Positions 10,154 through 22,634 of a stretch of DNA of 60,000 nucleotides are shown in pieces (the first letter of the stretch is position 1; each line of letters starts with the position of its first letter). The translations under genes were made by a program, and so were the position numbers. Where the stretch lies: the NCBI GenBank assembly GCA_014529385.2, contig CM043969.1, forward strand, positions 36,765,922-36,825,921. Reading direction: 5' to 3'. Under the pieces are notes generated by a model. That model was not told the DNA's origin. It made no database searches and saw nothing but the letters and a program-made list of their open reading frames with translations. The stretch is from Adiantum capillus-veneris (taxonomy: Eukaryota; Streptophyta; Polypodiopsida; Polypodiales; Pteridaceae).

Positions 10154-11085
10154 ATTGAGCTCCTATAAGGAAGCTCATTGCCTAACAAGACTCCTTATCG
10201 AGTTTCCAAGATCAACAAGAGGAGATCATGAGGCAAGTACAAGAATTGGTAGACAAAGGGATGGTGAGGCCTAGCTCCTCTCCCTTTTGTTCTCCAATTC
10301 TTTTAGTGCAAAAGAAAGATGGTACATACTACATGTGTGTGGACTATCGCGTACTAAACCATATCACTATCAAAAACAAAATTCTCGTGCCTCGGGTAGA
10401 AGATCTGTTTGATAAGCTACAAGGCTCTACCTACTTCAAGAGATTCAATACTTAGGTCATATTATCTCTCAAGATGGTATCCTTATGGATCCATCAAAGT
10501 TGGAGGTAATAAAGGCATGGACTAGTCCAAGGAATCTACATGAGCTAAGAAGCTTTATTGGTATGTCTGCATACTATAGATGCTTCATATCTCTCTCAAA
10601 TAGTAGTATCATTCCATGACTTAACAAAGAAGAACGTTAAGTATTTATGGACTTCTAAGGAGAAAAATACTTTTGACACGCTCAAAGAGAAGTTTACCTC
10701 TCAACCAGTCCTTATGCTTCCGAATCTCTCAAAGCCATTTAAAGCCCAATGTGATGCTTGTGGTGATTGCCTTGGAGCAGTCTTGCTTCAAGAAGGGCAT
10801 GCCATAGCATATGAGAGCCGAAGGCTCAATACGGATGAACGGGTCTTAGGCATTTATGAAAAAGAGCTTTTAACTAGTCTACATGTCCTAGACACATGGA
10901 AGCACTATCTATTGGCAACTCCATTCATTTTACGAACATACCATCAAAGTCTCAAGTACTTCATGACGCAAACAAAGCTTTCCAACAAACAAATGAGGTG
11001 GAAAAATTTTCTTTCGCAATTTAATTTTCATATTTCTCACATTGCTGGTAAGCACAATCAAGTGGCCGATGCACTTTCACGATGA
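10154..11085 (+). pseudogene. RT (core deleted) and RNase H of element B
   Basis: The RT fingers are present (MRQVQELVDKGMVRPSSSPF, VQKKDGTYYMCVDYRVLN and ITIKNKILVPRVEDLFDKL). At 10,445-10,455 the sequence jumps from STYFKRFN to YLGHIISQDG, so the palm with the Y-x-D-D box is missing, roughly 100 residues by family comparison. The connection (LHELRSFIGMSAYYR) and RNase H follow: CDACGDCLGAVLLQEG, IYEKELL, and VADALSR at the end near 11,085. The third RNase H Asp is replaced (RTYHQSL instead of R-T-D-H). The protein cannot polymerise DNA. Confidence 0.85.
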
Positions 11086-11100
11086 TTAAAAGTTAATGTT

Positions 11101-12201
11101 GTGTCTATAGCAACTCAGAATGATCTTTCTTCTATGATAGATGAGTATGCTATTGACCCTGACTTTAAAGACATAATGTCAGCCCTTGCTTTGGGGAAGA
11201 AAGAGGAACCATTCACCTTGCATGATGATTATCTTCTCCATGGAAATAGGCTATGTGTTACCCACTCTCTTCGTGAGAAAGTCATGTATGAATGCCATGA
11301 TCCTCCATATGCAGGGCAAAGAGGCATTCAACCTACTCTTTGAGGAGTAAAGACGCACTTTTATTGGCCTACCATGAAAGTGGACATAAAAGAGTATCTT
11401 TTAAAATGTGTGGTATGCCAAAAGACCAAGTATGATAGAGGGAAGCAACCTGGATTACTCTAGCCATTGCCAATCCCTAATTCACCATGGGAGAGTATAT
11501 CCATGGATTTTATCTTTGGATTATCCAAGTCTATCCATGGAAATACGGGAATATGGACAATAGTCACCAGGTTTAGCAAGCAAGCACACTTTATTCCTGT
11601 CAAGAAGACTATTAAGGCACACCAAATGGCAACTCTCTTCATATCCCAGATTTTCAAACACCATGGATTGCCAACATCCATCTTGTTAGATAGAGATCCT
11701 AAAATGACCAGTAATTTCCAGAAAGGTCTCTTTGAAAATCTAGGTACAAAATTGAATTTCTCTTCGGCCTATCACCCACAAATGGATGGGCAAAGTGAGA
11801 TATCCAATCTTACGATTCTTGATCTACTAAAGACCTATGTTACAGAAGTAGATCAACGCTCACAATGGGAAAAGTACTTACCTCTTGTAGAGTACACATA
11901 CAATAATACTATCCATACTTCTACGAGAAAAGCACCTTTTGAAATCATAGAGAGAAGACCTAAAAGTCCCTTGCTACTTAAAGTACATGGAAAGATCTTT
12001 GCTGCTGATGCGTATAGCCGTGACTTGCAAGAATCTTTTCAAAAGAATAAGGAGGCTATATCCATCTCTCAACAAAGGTTAAAAGTTGCTATTGATAAGC
12101 ACAGAAGAGCCTTAACGTTCAAAGAAAATGATTGGGTCTTACTTAAGTTTTCCAAGGCTCGATTGAGGCAAACGACGGGCAAAAATCCTATGGGCCATTA
12201 A
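11101..12201 (+). pseudogene. Integrase of element B
   Basis: Integrase inserts the cDNA into the genome. The N-terminal zinc domain at 11,270-11,440 has YECHDPPYAGQRG (second His replaced by Gln) and CVVCQKTK, with stops at 11,341 and 11,461. The catalytic core from 11,467 has Asp in SISMDFIFGLSK, Asp in LLDRDPKMTS and Glu in GQSEISNLT, so the D,D,E triad is kept. The C-terminal part has FKENDWVLLKFSKARLRQ and ends at a stop at 12,201. The core is open for 244 codons, the longest intact piece of this element. Confidence 0.85.
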
Positions 12202-12571
12202 AAGTATTATGCTAAACTAGCAAAAAGATACTATGGTCCTTTTCAAATTTTGAAGCCAATCAATGAGGTGTCTTACCAACTCAAGTTGCCCAACCATTGG
12301 CTCATACACAATGCTTTTCATGTGAGCCTACTTAAGCCCTACAAAGGAGAGCCACCAAGTGAACCAATTATTGAAGACCCTCCCAAAATTGAAGACCAAG
12401 AAGACGTGCTACAACCCAAAGCTATCCTTCGGCATGAAGACAAGGTACTATGACATGGTAAGATTATCCGACGGTATCTTATTAAGTTCAAAAATTATCC
12501 TTTTGAAGATGCTATATGGATGTAAGGTATCCAACTTAAGGATAGTATGAACCTTGTCAATGCTTACAATG
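12202..12571 (+). pseudogene. Integrase C-terminus with chromodomain-like tail of element B
   Basis: After the stop the sequence continues AKRYYGPFQILKPINEVSYQ and LPNHWLIHNAFHVSLLKPY, the standard Ty3 integrase GPY/F end. Next comes a chromodomain-like tail (PKAILRHEDKVL, stop, then LIKFKNYPFEDAIWM). Family knowledge: such tails guide chromovirus integration to certain chromatin marks. A stop at 12,451-12,453 and another after IWM interrupt it. Confidence 0.75.
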
Positions 12572-12928
12572 CTACATTAGAGTTAGCAAATGCACATGTT
12601 TATTTTAAATGATCAATGTTTTTGTCTTATAAGACTAATTCTCTTTTTATTGTGCATAAATTTAAGTAGTATGCATACTTAGAATCATGTTTGTGATGCC
12701 GACGTCTGTCAAACACCAAATAGAATTTGTCACTCTATCTGGGAGAATGAAATGGATTAAAGAGTAGACATGCTTGCAGCAGCTATGTCTCCCAAGCACC
12801 AATGGATTAGTTATCCATCTTGGAATGATGTCGTAAGGTAAAAAGGGATCCTCTACCCGCTAAGAAAAATTGACTAATGACTAAGGCTTTATCTCTTCTA
12901 TCTCATAGTCGAGGACGACTATGATTTC

Positions 12929-12941
12929 AAGAGAGAGGTAA
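12929..12941 (+). promoter_or_regulatory. Polypurine tract of element B
   Basis: AAGAGAGAGGTAA, purine-rich, ends immediately before the 3' LTR start TGTAAT; expected priming site for plus-strand DNA. Confidence 0.65.
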
Positions 12942-14455
12942 TGTAATAAAATCTAATATCTAACCAACCCAAATAATTTTCTCATATTAAATTGATCATT
13001 TAATATGGGATAATAAACAGGAACAAGGATATAGAATATAGACATGTGCTTACAGATCTATCTCAACACGGGGCCAATGGTAAAGGGGTCCAAATGAGAG
13101 ATGGTCTGTCAAAGAGCAAGGCTAGATAATGGAGCTTAAAAGACCGTAGGGTTAGCTTCATCAAAGACCTCCAATGGTTAGTGTTAAAATTACTTTGACC
13201 TTAGGCAAGCTAGGGCTGAGCTTGAGGTGGGAACCCGACCTAAGCTTGAGGTGCTTGTTGTGCTTGATGACTAAGTTGCTTGAAGTGTTTGTCATACTTG
13301 ATGACTAAGGTGCTTGTCATCTTGATGAGGAAGGTGCTTGAGAAGCTTCCCATGCATGGGAGGTAAGGTGGTTGAGTCAAAAAAAGACCTTACAAAGGAG
13401 GGGGAAAGCCCCAAAGTTAGGGGAATCTTTGACTTAACCTCCCACTCACCCAAAGGGCACCCCCTTTTCTCAAGTGGCACATGGACACATGTGAGACTCT
13501 CCCTATGATTAGCCACATGGTGTGCTTGAATGCTGTTGGCTGGGCTAAAGAGGGGCCCAATGAGCTTCTAGTTCCATTCACAAATTACCTAGATATTTTC
13601 AGTCTCTCCCTCTCAAAGGGATAAGGAGGACACTTGTCCAAAGACTACCTGTGTGCTTGAAATGCATGTTGCATGTGATTGGTTGAGGGGAGAGGGGTCC
13701 AATGATCTTGAGGCATGAGAAAAAAGGAGAACTCGCCCAAAGCAAGCAAGGGGTCTGCTAGGGGGGTATACACCTCTCACACTCTCATTTTGGTGAAAGT
13801 AAAGGAACTGCACCTCCTTCTCCAAGATTGTGAAAAGTGAGAGCCTACACCAACACACTTGGCTATGGAATGCAAATCCAACCAAGAGCCATGCTTCAAT
13901 GCTTAAGCTTGCCATCTTCTCCATCTTCATTACTATGCTATTATGTTTGCTAGCAAGAAGAGTGATGATAAGTGAGGGACTATTTCTTTCTCCTATGGAA
14001 TGTTTCTTCTTCCTCTTCCCTACCCTCATTCCCTGCTAGCTCTCTCCACCTTCAAAGGTGTTTGAGGCCTTGGGACTGAGGCTTGCAATATTTCATGCTT
14101 TATACAAATTTTATGTTATTCTTATGATGCATGAAGCTGTCCATCTTCATTGCATCACCTAGGTCACAAGGAACACAAAGATTGTAATGTACCAAGTCTC
14201 TCTTGTTGGAAGAAACTATAATACAAATGCCTATTGGAGGGGGGACTGGCTCCGTATGAATCTGGTCCTCAATTGTTGTCATGTTCTCTAAACTCTCTCT
14301 TTTGCAAAAGTATTGTTCATGCCAAGTTAACTAAGTACCATGTTTATGTTGCTACCATCAATTAAGTTCACCCTCTATTCTCACAATGTAATCTCACAAA
14401 AGTGCTTTATCTAACTCCCTAATTTTGCTACTCTCAAAGTTCATAGGCCATTTCC

Positions 14456-14461
<6 letters not shown>
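12942..14461 (+). repeat. 3' LTR of element B (1.52 kb)
   Basis: Begins TGTAAT and ends ATTACA, a perfect 6-bp terminal inverted repeat. It follows a polypurine tract. The end matches the sequence before the PBS at 8298. It contains short tandem repeats around CTTGATGACTAAGGTGCTTG at about 13,255-13,345. ORFs inside show no domain. Confidence 0.8.
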
Positions 14462-14509
<48 letters not shown>

Positions 14510-14513
14510 GAGA

Positions 14514-14549
<36 letters not shown>

Positions 14550-14646
14550 CTATTGCCCGCAATGCTAGAGACCAAGTGAAGACACCTATACAAATGCATA
14601 GAGCACATATTGTACATTTGCAAACTTGAAGTGATGCCACCTCTCC

Positions 14647-14702
<56 letters not shown>

Positions 14703-14849
14703 TCATACATTGTTTTAACACTTGCAGGGTGCAACAAGTTATAATTATGGCGGGTTTCTCTCCCTCTTCTCTCTTGAAGGTCATTGGGGTGGTTCTTTAG
14801 ACGCTTGAACTTCTTGTTCTCTCGAGTCTCTTTCTTGGAAGCATGATGA

Positions 14850-14892
<43 letters not shown>

Positions 14893-14902
14893 CCCCCCCC
14901 CC
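14459..14902. repeat. Microsatellite cluster
   Basis: (AC)n at 14,459-14,505, (AG)n at 14,507-14,547, (CT)n at 14,643-14,669, (GT)n at 14,679-14,702, (CT)n at 14,852-14,890 and a C-run at 14,891-14,902. The first tract abuts the 3' LTR of element B. Confidence 0.95.
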
Positions 14903-15769
14903 CGGCTCCAAAGGTTTCATACAACGTTTTTTGAGGCATGATAATGAGCCCAATGACCTCAGACGATAAGGTGTTTGGGAGATCATAGGCTAACTTTATA
15001 TTTTGCTTCAAGGTCAGTTTCTCAACAAGTCAAGCACCTTCTAGTTCCCTCTTAACTCCCTCTCGACCCTCTTTAGCAAACTATTCACAATGGGCAAGAA
15101 CAAATGAGGAGCAAGCATTGTGCGTATTACTGGTGTAGTAGCGCGGCATTGAAAATCATCTTTAATATCACACTCTTTGCTTCCGCTATTTGTGGTTCAA
15201 GTATGATCACTAGTTGTGTCACCTTCTTCTGTAGGGTCAAAAATCCCTTCACTACGAGTTGAATTAATGGGACCAATGATTATCCTGTGATCTTGACGGC
15301 GTTAATGATAGCTAGCCTATGGTAACCAACCTGGTGTACATTTAGTAATGGGGATACCAAGCTTGACGGTTAGAGATTTTGAGCTCGAGTAGAAGCTGTC
15401 AAAGATGGATGAAAGTTATGATCTGCAACTGAGGTAGCGAGTAGGGATTCCACTCTTGCCAAAGTTAAGATGTATAAAGATGATGATTGCAAGGAATAAC
15501 AAGCCATCATGATAAATTAGACCACAAGAAATTTTGGAGTGCGAGGTGAAATCAATTGGATGAATGTATCTATTATTGGCATAAGAAATATCCTATTGTG
15601 GTATGGTTATGTTTAAGACAGTAGATTGGCTTTGTTTCTTGCTATCACTTAAGCTTCTTTACTACAATGATAAGTGTAGGAAGTACTTTGTGTTGCTTGC
15701 TAATATTGTTAATAGTCCTACCATCGGTCTCCCCAATCTCAAGGGAGAAAAAATGCCTTTCAAAAAATT
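14903..15769. other. Non-genic stretch
   Basis: No coherent ORF, repeat or known element recognised on either strand. Confidence 0.4.
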
Positions 15770-15960
15770 TTAAGTGCGTAAGTGAAGGGTGAGTTTAGGA
15801 AATGAAGTAAAAACCTATGAAGGTAGAAAATCAAAAGACTTTTTATGTATATATAAAGAGGTGGTCTACTTTACAACTATATAGTTGTGTTTTTCTTCTC
15901 CTTTGTTTTCCTTTAACGTTTTCTTCTCTTTAAATTGTTCTAGCTCTATATTTGCACTAT
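15770..15960 (-). repeat. Dispersed repeat, copy 2 (inverted relative to 6.59-6.87 kb)
   Basis: In reverse complement this reads an A-rich run with GAAGAAAACGTTAAAGG and GAAAAACACAA, then TTTTGATTTTCTACC and CCTAAACTCACCCTTCACTTA. These match the 6.6-6.86 kb copy in the same order, with gaps. A 69-codon minus-strand ORF overlaps it (16,075-15,866) and has no recognised domain. It could be the remnant of a transposon family present twice. Confidence 0.55.
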
Positions 15961-16496
15961 GTACATGAGCCTCATATTGAGAGTAAAATTTTATAACCAT
16001 ATGAAGTGGTTCATATATAATTAAAGCTCTCCAATTATATTCAAATTGATAACATGCAAATGCCAACATTAGCAATCTTAATGAAGCTACTTATGGATAC
16101 ATATTGGGCCGGCACCTCTGCTACTCTAGTGTTCTATTGATCTCTCATGTATTTAGGGTTCCATTAAGTTTCTTAGAAGCTAGAACTCAACATGCGATAA
16201 GGTAGTGATTGCCCATAGCATGGGTGCTAGAAAACCATGTGATTCTTCTCTCTATTCCTCTCAAGTTGTGATTTTCATTATTTTTTGGTAGCATGGCTAA
16301 GAATGGGAACTTTCTTAGGGACTTTTCATTTAAATTGGTGCCTCCAAGCATCTTCTATGGCACATATTCAAAGCTAGAGTATCTTCTAGTTGGATAGTAA
16401 AAATTCTTAAGCTTTTTACATTATCATGCCTTTGCAGAGGAATGTGCACCCATAGATAAGAGCAAGTGAGACCCATCATAGATGGGTCACACAAGC

Positions 16497-16763
<267 letters not shown>

Positions 16764-16766
<3 letters not shown>

Positions 16767-17096
16767 CAGTTGATCCTAAATGACGCTTTCGCACTCAATC
16801 TCAACTATGTTCTTGATCATATCATTTTGAGAGAAAGTAATTGTTGATTGCATATCCCAAGACACTTACAATATGAGTAATGAGGTCCAATTTTTGGTCT
16901 TGAAGACCCAACTAAGATACATACATACATACATACATATATATCAGTTGATTCTAAATGACGCTTCCGCACTCAATTTCAACTATGTTCTTAATCATAT
17001 CATTTTGAGAGAAAGTAATTGTAGGTTTTAGATCCCAAGACTCTTACAATATGAGTAATGAGGTCCAACTTTTGGTCTTGAAGACCCAACTAAGAT
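16764..17096. repeat. Two tandem copies of a ~155 bp unit
   Basis: Each unit runs from ATCAGTTGAT through CTAAATGACGCTT, CACTCAAT, AACTATGTTCTT, ATCATATCATTTTGAGAGAA, AATGAGGTCCAA and GTCTTGAAGACCCAACTAAG to GATACAT. Copies start at about 16,766 and 16,941 and are separated by a (CATA)n microsatellite. A third copy lies at 32,187-32,345, on the other side of element C. Confidence 0.85.
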
Positions 17097-17106
17097 ACAT
17101 ATATAT

Positions 17107-18347
17107 TATAAAATAATTTTAAGAATCCACTTCACCCCACAAAAACACCCTAGCACAATGACTAGTTTCGTTTTTTCATTGTAAATAGTGTGCGTGTGTT
17201 TATGGTTTTTATCACATTTTTTTATTAAACCGTTACGCGAGTCATTGGGCTAGGAGACAAAAAAATAAATTTATAATATTACGGTCCTCTTTATATGTAA
17301 ATATTTTCTATCAAATAAAGGACCTAAGTATAAAGGGTTTTTTTTCACATTTTTTGTATTTATATAAATATATATTCCTAGGTGTGCGTTATCAGGCCTA
17401 AGTATGCTAGCTTCCATCGCGTGTCATTTCTAATACATATTTTACTACCATTCTATCCCTTAAGCTCAATTCACACAAGCCTTGAAAAACCTTTATGTGA
17501 CTTCATTGTGAAAATTCACCAATAACCTTATCGGCCCCGTCATATTTTTTTCCATCCCTCCCAGTTAAATATTCACAAGTACATAGATTTTATCTTCAAA
17601 TAAATTCCATGAATTACTCAAAGGAGAGAATAACTGAGGGTCCCTTCCCTCATGATTTTTCTCCTTTTATTTTAAATATGTTTTTCCACCATGCATCCCA
17701 TGTATCTATTTTTCATGACTAGCTAGCCTATCTTCTTACCCCACAAGAATATATTATATTTGATACTTATCCTATACCATACATGTGTGCAAACTCCTTG
17801 GCAATATTAGGTCATGGTTGATGTATGGGGGGCTCACTTGGAAGACTACAAAGGAAAAAGAATCAAACAGTGGCCCACTTCAAGCTTTATTAGGTACTGC
17901 AGGGACAGCTTTTTGCTCGAATTTTGGCACCTTCTTATGATCCGAATTTGAGGATACTTCCAAAAGACAAAACGTAGCTCATGAGCTGAAGTATTATCCA
18001 TAATTTTTTCAAAAATTTTGAAGGCAAGGGAGATTTTACATGAAATTTATGGCCGACTTCAAAACTGCCACCTCATATACCCAAAAAATCTTCCTATTTC
18101 TCTCACCCTTCCATACACCTACTCACTCTTACACACTCCTCCTCTCCTTCCCACTCCCAAACCTACAAATCCCATGTCCTAATTCACCCTCTTCACCATT
18201 GCCACTTCTCTCACACCTCCATAGCCTTCATCCTCCATTTCTACACCCTATGTGTCCCCCTTTCTCTCTACATATATGTCCATATTACCATACTTTCTTT
18301 AGCTTTGTAAAGAACTTCAAAAAATCAGCAAAAATCCAAGGTTAACC
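17107..18347 (+). repeat. 5' LTR of element C, left part
   Basis: Matches the 3' LTR from about 29,599 onward with only scattered differences. The first ~22 bp of the LTR (TGATAGCCGTTTTTCGGCTC region) are missing and replaced by AT microsatellite. The match stops at AACCT where Copia D begins. A Pro/Ser-rich ORF at 18,040-18,345 recurs in the other LTR and has no domain. Confidence 0.85.
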
Positions 18348-19091
18348 TGTGTAAATGTGTAAGGAAATAAGACGTAGCTAAATAGATAATTGAGTAGATT
18401 ACTTAATGGAGAGACAGATTTATATACACGAGATTATAGAGTAGAGAGAGAGAGAGAGAGAGAGAGTACACACGATATACGTGGTTCACCCAATGTGGGC
18501 TACGTCCACGGAAAAGCAGCCACTCAATGGCTTTAGTACTTCAAAACAAGAAGTAGTTTACAAAGGGATTATACCCTTAATGGAGCTCCCGCCTTGCTTC
18601 ACTCTCACCACCTCACACTCACCTTGTTGCATCAACCTTACACTATGAAATGTGTGTAGAAATGGCCTCCTTTTATAGGCCAAAAGGGCTGCCCTCTCTT
18701 ATGAGAGACAGCCATGTGTAGCCGCCCTTGTGCGAATAAGTCCAAATCGGACCCTCCAATCCGCCCATGTGTGGCCGCCCTTGAGAAGACAAGTCCGCTT
18801 TTGAATTCGGCCACCGGCCATGGGCCATTGAATTCCGACCACCGGCCATCGGCCATTGACTACCGGCCACCGGCCAACCGACCGGTTGTTTTCCGACCAC
18901 TTTTCGGCCGCCGTCCGGCCATAATATTCCGGCGAAAAAGAATATTCCCCTGATTCTTGTCCGTGAAAATTTTGGTTTTCGGTGAGTTATTTTCCTTCAC
19001 GCACGATGGCTTCTCCTCATAATGGGGGCCTTACAAATGTGCGCTTTTACCACAGAAAATTACAAGGGTAAATCAGGCTCCATACTTAACA
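18348..19091 (-). repeat. 3' LTR of Copia D (744 bp)
   Basis: On the minus strand it starts TGTTAAGTATGG at 19,091 after a polypurine tract and ends with ACACA at 18,348, where element C LTR similarity begins. It contains a (GA)n run at about 18,441-18,466 and CCGGCCA-type tandem repeats at 18,805-18,925. Its 5' partner is deleted. Confidence 0.75.
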
Positions 19092-19106
19092 ATCTCCCAC
19101 TTGGAG
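19092..19106 (-). promoter_or_regulatory. Polypurine tract of Copia D
   Basis: The minus strand reads CCAAGTGGGAGAT just before the LTR start TGTTAAG, the usual Copia arrangement. Confidence 0.75.
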
Positions 19107-19151
19107 ACTGATCTCCAAACCAAAGCTGTGACTGCTTTCCATTCTAGCTTC

Positions 19152-20696
19152 TTATCCTTGAATGCCGATTGAAGATGAGCAAAAGCTCAACTTCTCTTTG
19201 TTGACCACCTTTGTAAACATGTCTGCAGGATTTTCACTTGTATGCACCTTTCCTAGCTTTAGTTGTCCCTCTTCCAAAAGAGTGCGTATGAAGTGATATC
19301 TCACCTCAATGTGCTTTGTCCTTGAATGAAAGGCTGAGTTCTTCGCAAGATGGATAGCGCTTTGGCTATCACTGTACAAGACACAATTGTCTTGTTTGAA
19401 TCCAAGCTCTTCTAAGAATCTGTGAAGCCACAGAATTTCTTTGCTTGCCTCCGTCATTGCTACATACTCTGCTTCCGTGGTAGAAAGTGAAACCACTTTC
19501 TGCAGCTTTGAAGCCCAGCTTACTGCTGTGCCTCTAACCGTGAACACATAGCCAATAGTGCTCCTTCGAGTATCTTTGTCACCTGCCATATCTACATCAG
19601 CATACCCTTCTAGAAAAATATCAGTTCCTCCAAAATACAAAGCATTTGTTGTTGTCCCTTTTAGATACCTAAGTATCCACTTCACAGCTTGCCAATGCTC
19701 TTTACCTGGGTTGTCCATGAACCTACTCAAAACTCCCACTGAATGTGCAATGTCTGGCCTTGTCCAGACCATAGCATACATTAGAGAACCTATCGTTGCA
19801 GCATATGGAACTTTAGACATATAGGCTATCTCCTCTTGTGTCTTTGGACACATATCCTTCGTTAGTTTAAAATGACCAGCCAAAGGTGTAGAAACTAGTT
19901 TTGCATTTTGCATTGCAAACCTTTCTAGTACCTTCTTGATGTAATCTTCTTGAGATAGCTTTATTGTCTTCTTCATCCTGTCCCTTGATATTTTCATACC
20001 AAGTATCCTCTTTGCAGCACCTAAATCTTTCATTGAAAAAGATTTGGACAGCTCCTCTTTTAGGTCTTTGATGTCCTGCATGTTAGCACTTGCAATCAAC
20101 ATGTCATCAATATACAACATTAGGATGATGAATTTCCCATCTCCCAAATTCTCCGTGTAGATGCAGTGATCCGAGTTGCATCTTGTGAATCCATGATCCA
20201 ACATCCATCGATCAAACTTCAAGTACCATTGTCTTGATGCTTGCTTTAAACCATACAAGCTCTTCTTTAATCTGCAAACCATTTTCTCCTTACCTTTTAC
20301 TTCATACCCCTTTGGTTGAAGCATGTAGATTTCCTCCTCTAAGTCACCGTGAGGGAATGCCGTATTTACATCCATTTGCTCGAGATTTAGATCATGAGCA
20401 GCCACAAGGCTTAAGAAAAGCCTAATTGAGTTCATTTTTACAACAGGAGAAAATATTTCATTGAAGTCAATACCTTTCTTTTGAGAAAAACCTTTTACCA
20501 CAAGCCTAGACTTGTACCTTTTCTTCCCACCTTCTTCTTCCTTTAGCTTGTACACCCATTTGTTTTGAAGTGCCCGCTTACCTTTAGGCAACTCAACCAA
20601 CTCCCATGTTTGGTTGCGATGTAGTGAGTCCATCTCCACTTGCATGCTCTTCGTCCATTCTTCTTTGGATTCATGTTGCATAGCTTCTTCATATGA
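19152..20696 (-). pseudogene. Copia D reverse transcriptase and RNase H
   Basis: About 510 codons are open. The RT begins with NQTWELVELPKGKRAL and NKWVYKLKEEEGG, followed by RLVVKGFSQKKGIDFNEIFS and MDVNTAFPHGDLEEEIYM. The catalytic box is LYIDDMLIAS (Y-I-D-D intact), and GLKQASRQWYLKFD lies before it. RNase H follows with GYADVDMAGDKDTRRSTIGY, LSTTEAEYVAMTEASKEILW and LYSDSQSAIHLAKN, then RTKHIEVRYHFIR. All catalytic residues appear present. It is cut from the upstream integrase only by the in-frame TAA at 20,697-20,699; the frame is otherwise continuous across that codon. Confidence 0.92.
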
Positions 20697-22634
20697 TTAC
20701 GGCTCTCCAGAATCTGAGATCAAGAGATGGTTGAAGGAAGGAACAAACCTTTCTGGAGGTCTACTTGCTCTTGTAGATCTTCGGGGAATAGGTTGAGGCT
20801 CCTCATTTGGTTGACGTTGTTGCACATTGTCACCGTTTGCAGTCCTTGAGTCTTCACCGTCCTCAAGCTCCATGTACTCATCACCTGTTTCTTTTGTTTG
20901 TTTTCTTTCCAAGTAATCTTTGTACATATTTTGTTCGTTAAAAATTACATCCCTACTCCTTAAGATTTTACCATCTTCAGGATTCCATAGGCGATACCCA
21001 AAGTCTCCTTCTCCATAGCCAATGAAGAAACACTTTTTGGACTTTGCATCTAACTTTGATCTTAGGCTTCTATCTATGTGCATGAAAGCCTCACACCCAA
21101 ACACTTTGAGAAATGCATAATTCACCGGTTTACCTGTCCATGCCTCTTTTGGAACTCCCCCATCCAATGCCGTTGAGAGTGACCGATTGATTAAGTACAC
21201 AGACGTACTTACAGCTTCCTCCCAAAGCTCAAGCGGTAGGCCTGCATGTAGCCGCATGCTTCGTGCTCGTTCCATGATTGTCCTGTTCATCCTTTCCGAA
21301 ATCCCATTTTGTTGAGGTGTCCTTGGGGTTGTCCTTTGTCTCTGAATGCCATTGCTAGCACAAAAGCTTTCAAAAGCTTGGCTGCAATATTCGCCTCCAT
21401 TGTCGGATCTGAGGCATTTAACCTTGGTACCTGTTTCATTCTCCACAAAGGCTTTCCACCTTTGAAATATGGAAAATACATCGGATTTATTCTTCATGAC
21501 ATAAACCCATGTTTTTCTAGTCGCATCGTCTATGAATGTTACATAGTACAATGAGCCACCAAGTGATGGTGTACTTGCAGGACCCCAAACATCAGAATGA
21601 ACCAACTCAAGTTTTTTATTTTTTCTTTCATTTCCTGATTTTTGAAATTTTACCCTCTTTTGTTTACCATAAACACAATCTTCACAGAACTCTAAGTCCA
21701 CTTCTTTCAAACCTGGTAGAAGCTTCTTTGTTTGAAGGATTTGCATTCCTTTGGCACTTATATGCCCAAGTCGGTAGTGCCACACCGCACTGTCAACTTC
21801 TGTAGTTGCTGCACAAGCTGAAGGTTGCGTGCTAACAGTACACAAGTAAAGTGTACCGACTTTTTCACCCTTGGCAACCACCAAAGATCCCTTTGAGATC
21901 TTCCACCGTTTGTTTCCGAATGCAATGTTGTGACCTTCATCGTCCAATTGTCCTATAGAGATCAAATTTTTGCGAAGAGAAGGAACATGCCTAACATCTT
22001 TAAGCTTCCATTCATTTCCGTTAGCAGTTTTGACAAAAACTGTACCTTTGCCGACAATCTCACAAGCTTCATCATCTCCCAAGTATACATACCCAAAATT
22101 ACCTTTGGTGTAGTCTTGGAAATGTTGCTTGTGTGGTGTCGCATGGAATGAAGCCCCGGAATCTACTATCCAGGAATTAGACACATTGTCTAATGAGAGA
22201 ATTAGAGCATATTGCTCTACTTTACCTGCCACATTGGCCTCCGATGTTGGCTTGTTGTCTTGAGACTCTGTCTCCTTCTTCTTCTTGGACCAGCAATCCT
22301 TCTTGACGTGGCCCTTCTTGCCGCAATTCCAACATTCAAGAACTGACTTTGTGCGTGACTTGCTCCGCCTTGAGCGATCACGACCCTTTTGGTTTTTGAA
22401 CCTCTCCTTAAGCCTTCCTCTTGTTTCCACTGACAGTGCAGCACTTGATGATTCTCCTATGCTTCTCCTTCGCATTTCCTCGCTTAGGAGAACACCCACA
22501 ACATCATCAAACTTAAGAGTATTTGTGCCAGAGATAGAATTACTTACAGCCATCACAAGGCTGTCCCAACTATCCGGTAGAGATGATAGTATAAGGAGAG
22601 CTCGCACTTCGTCATCGAAATTGATTTTCACTGA
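20697..22634 (-). pseudogene. Copia D gag C-terminus, protease and integrase
   Basis: About 645 codons are open, starting just after the TGA at 22,635-22,637. It holds the gag C-terminal part (LILSSLPDSWDSLVMAVSN), a CCHC zinc knuckle (CWNCGKKGHVKKDC), the protease site (SWIVDSGASFHATPHK) and the integrase zinc domain (WHYRLGHISAKGM ... CEDCVYGKQ). The integrase core has Asp in LVHSDVWGP, Asp in CLRSDNGGEY and Glu in QQNGISERMNRTIMERAR. The D,D,E triad is complete. It ends at the TAA after LLISDSGEP. Apart from the bounding stops it looks intact, which implies a fairly recent insertion. Confidence 0.92.

Larger units (their letters stand above)
8208..14461 (+). mobile_element. Ty3/Gypsy chromovirus B, degraded, RT core deleted
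   Basis: Order on the plus strand: LTR end (8208-8298), Met-tRNA PBS (8300-8311), gag (8671-9470), protease (about 9560-9830), truncated RT (10,154-10,455), RNase H (to 11,085), integrase (11,101-12,201), chromodomain-like tail (about 12,391-12,545), polypurine tract and a 1.52 kb 3' LTR (12,942-14,461). The integrase C-terminal chromodomain makes it a chromovirus. Many stops and one large internal RT deletion show it is dead. A CA microsatellite begins exactly at the 3' LTR end. Confidence 0.9.
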
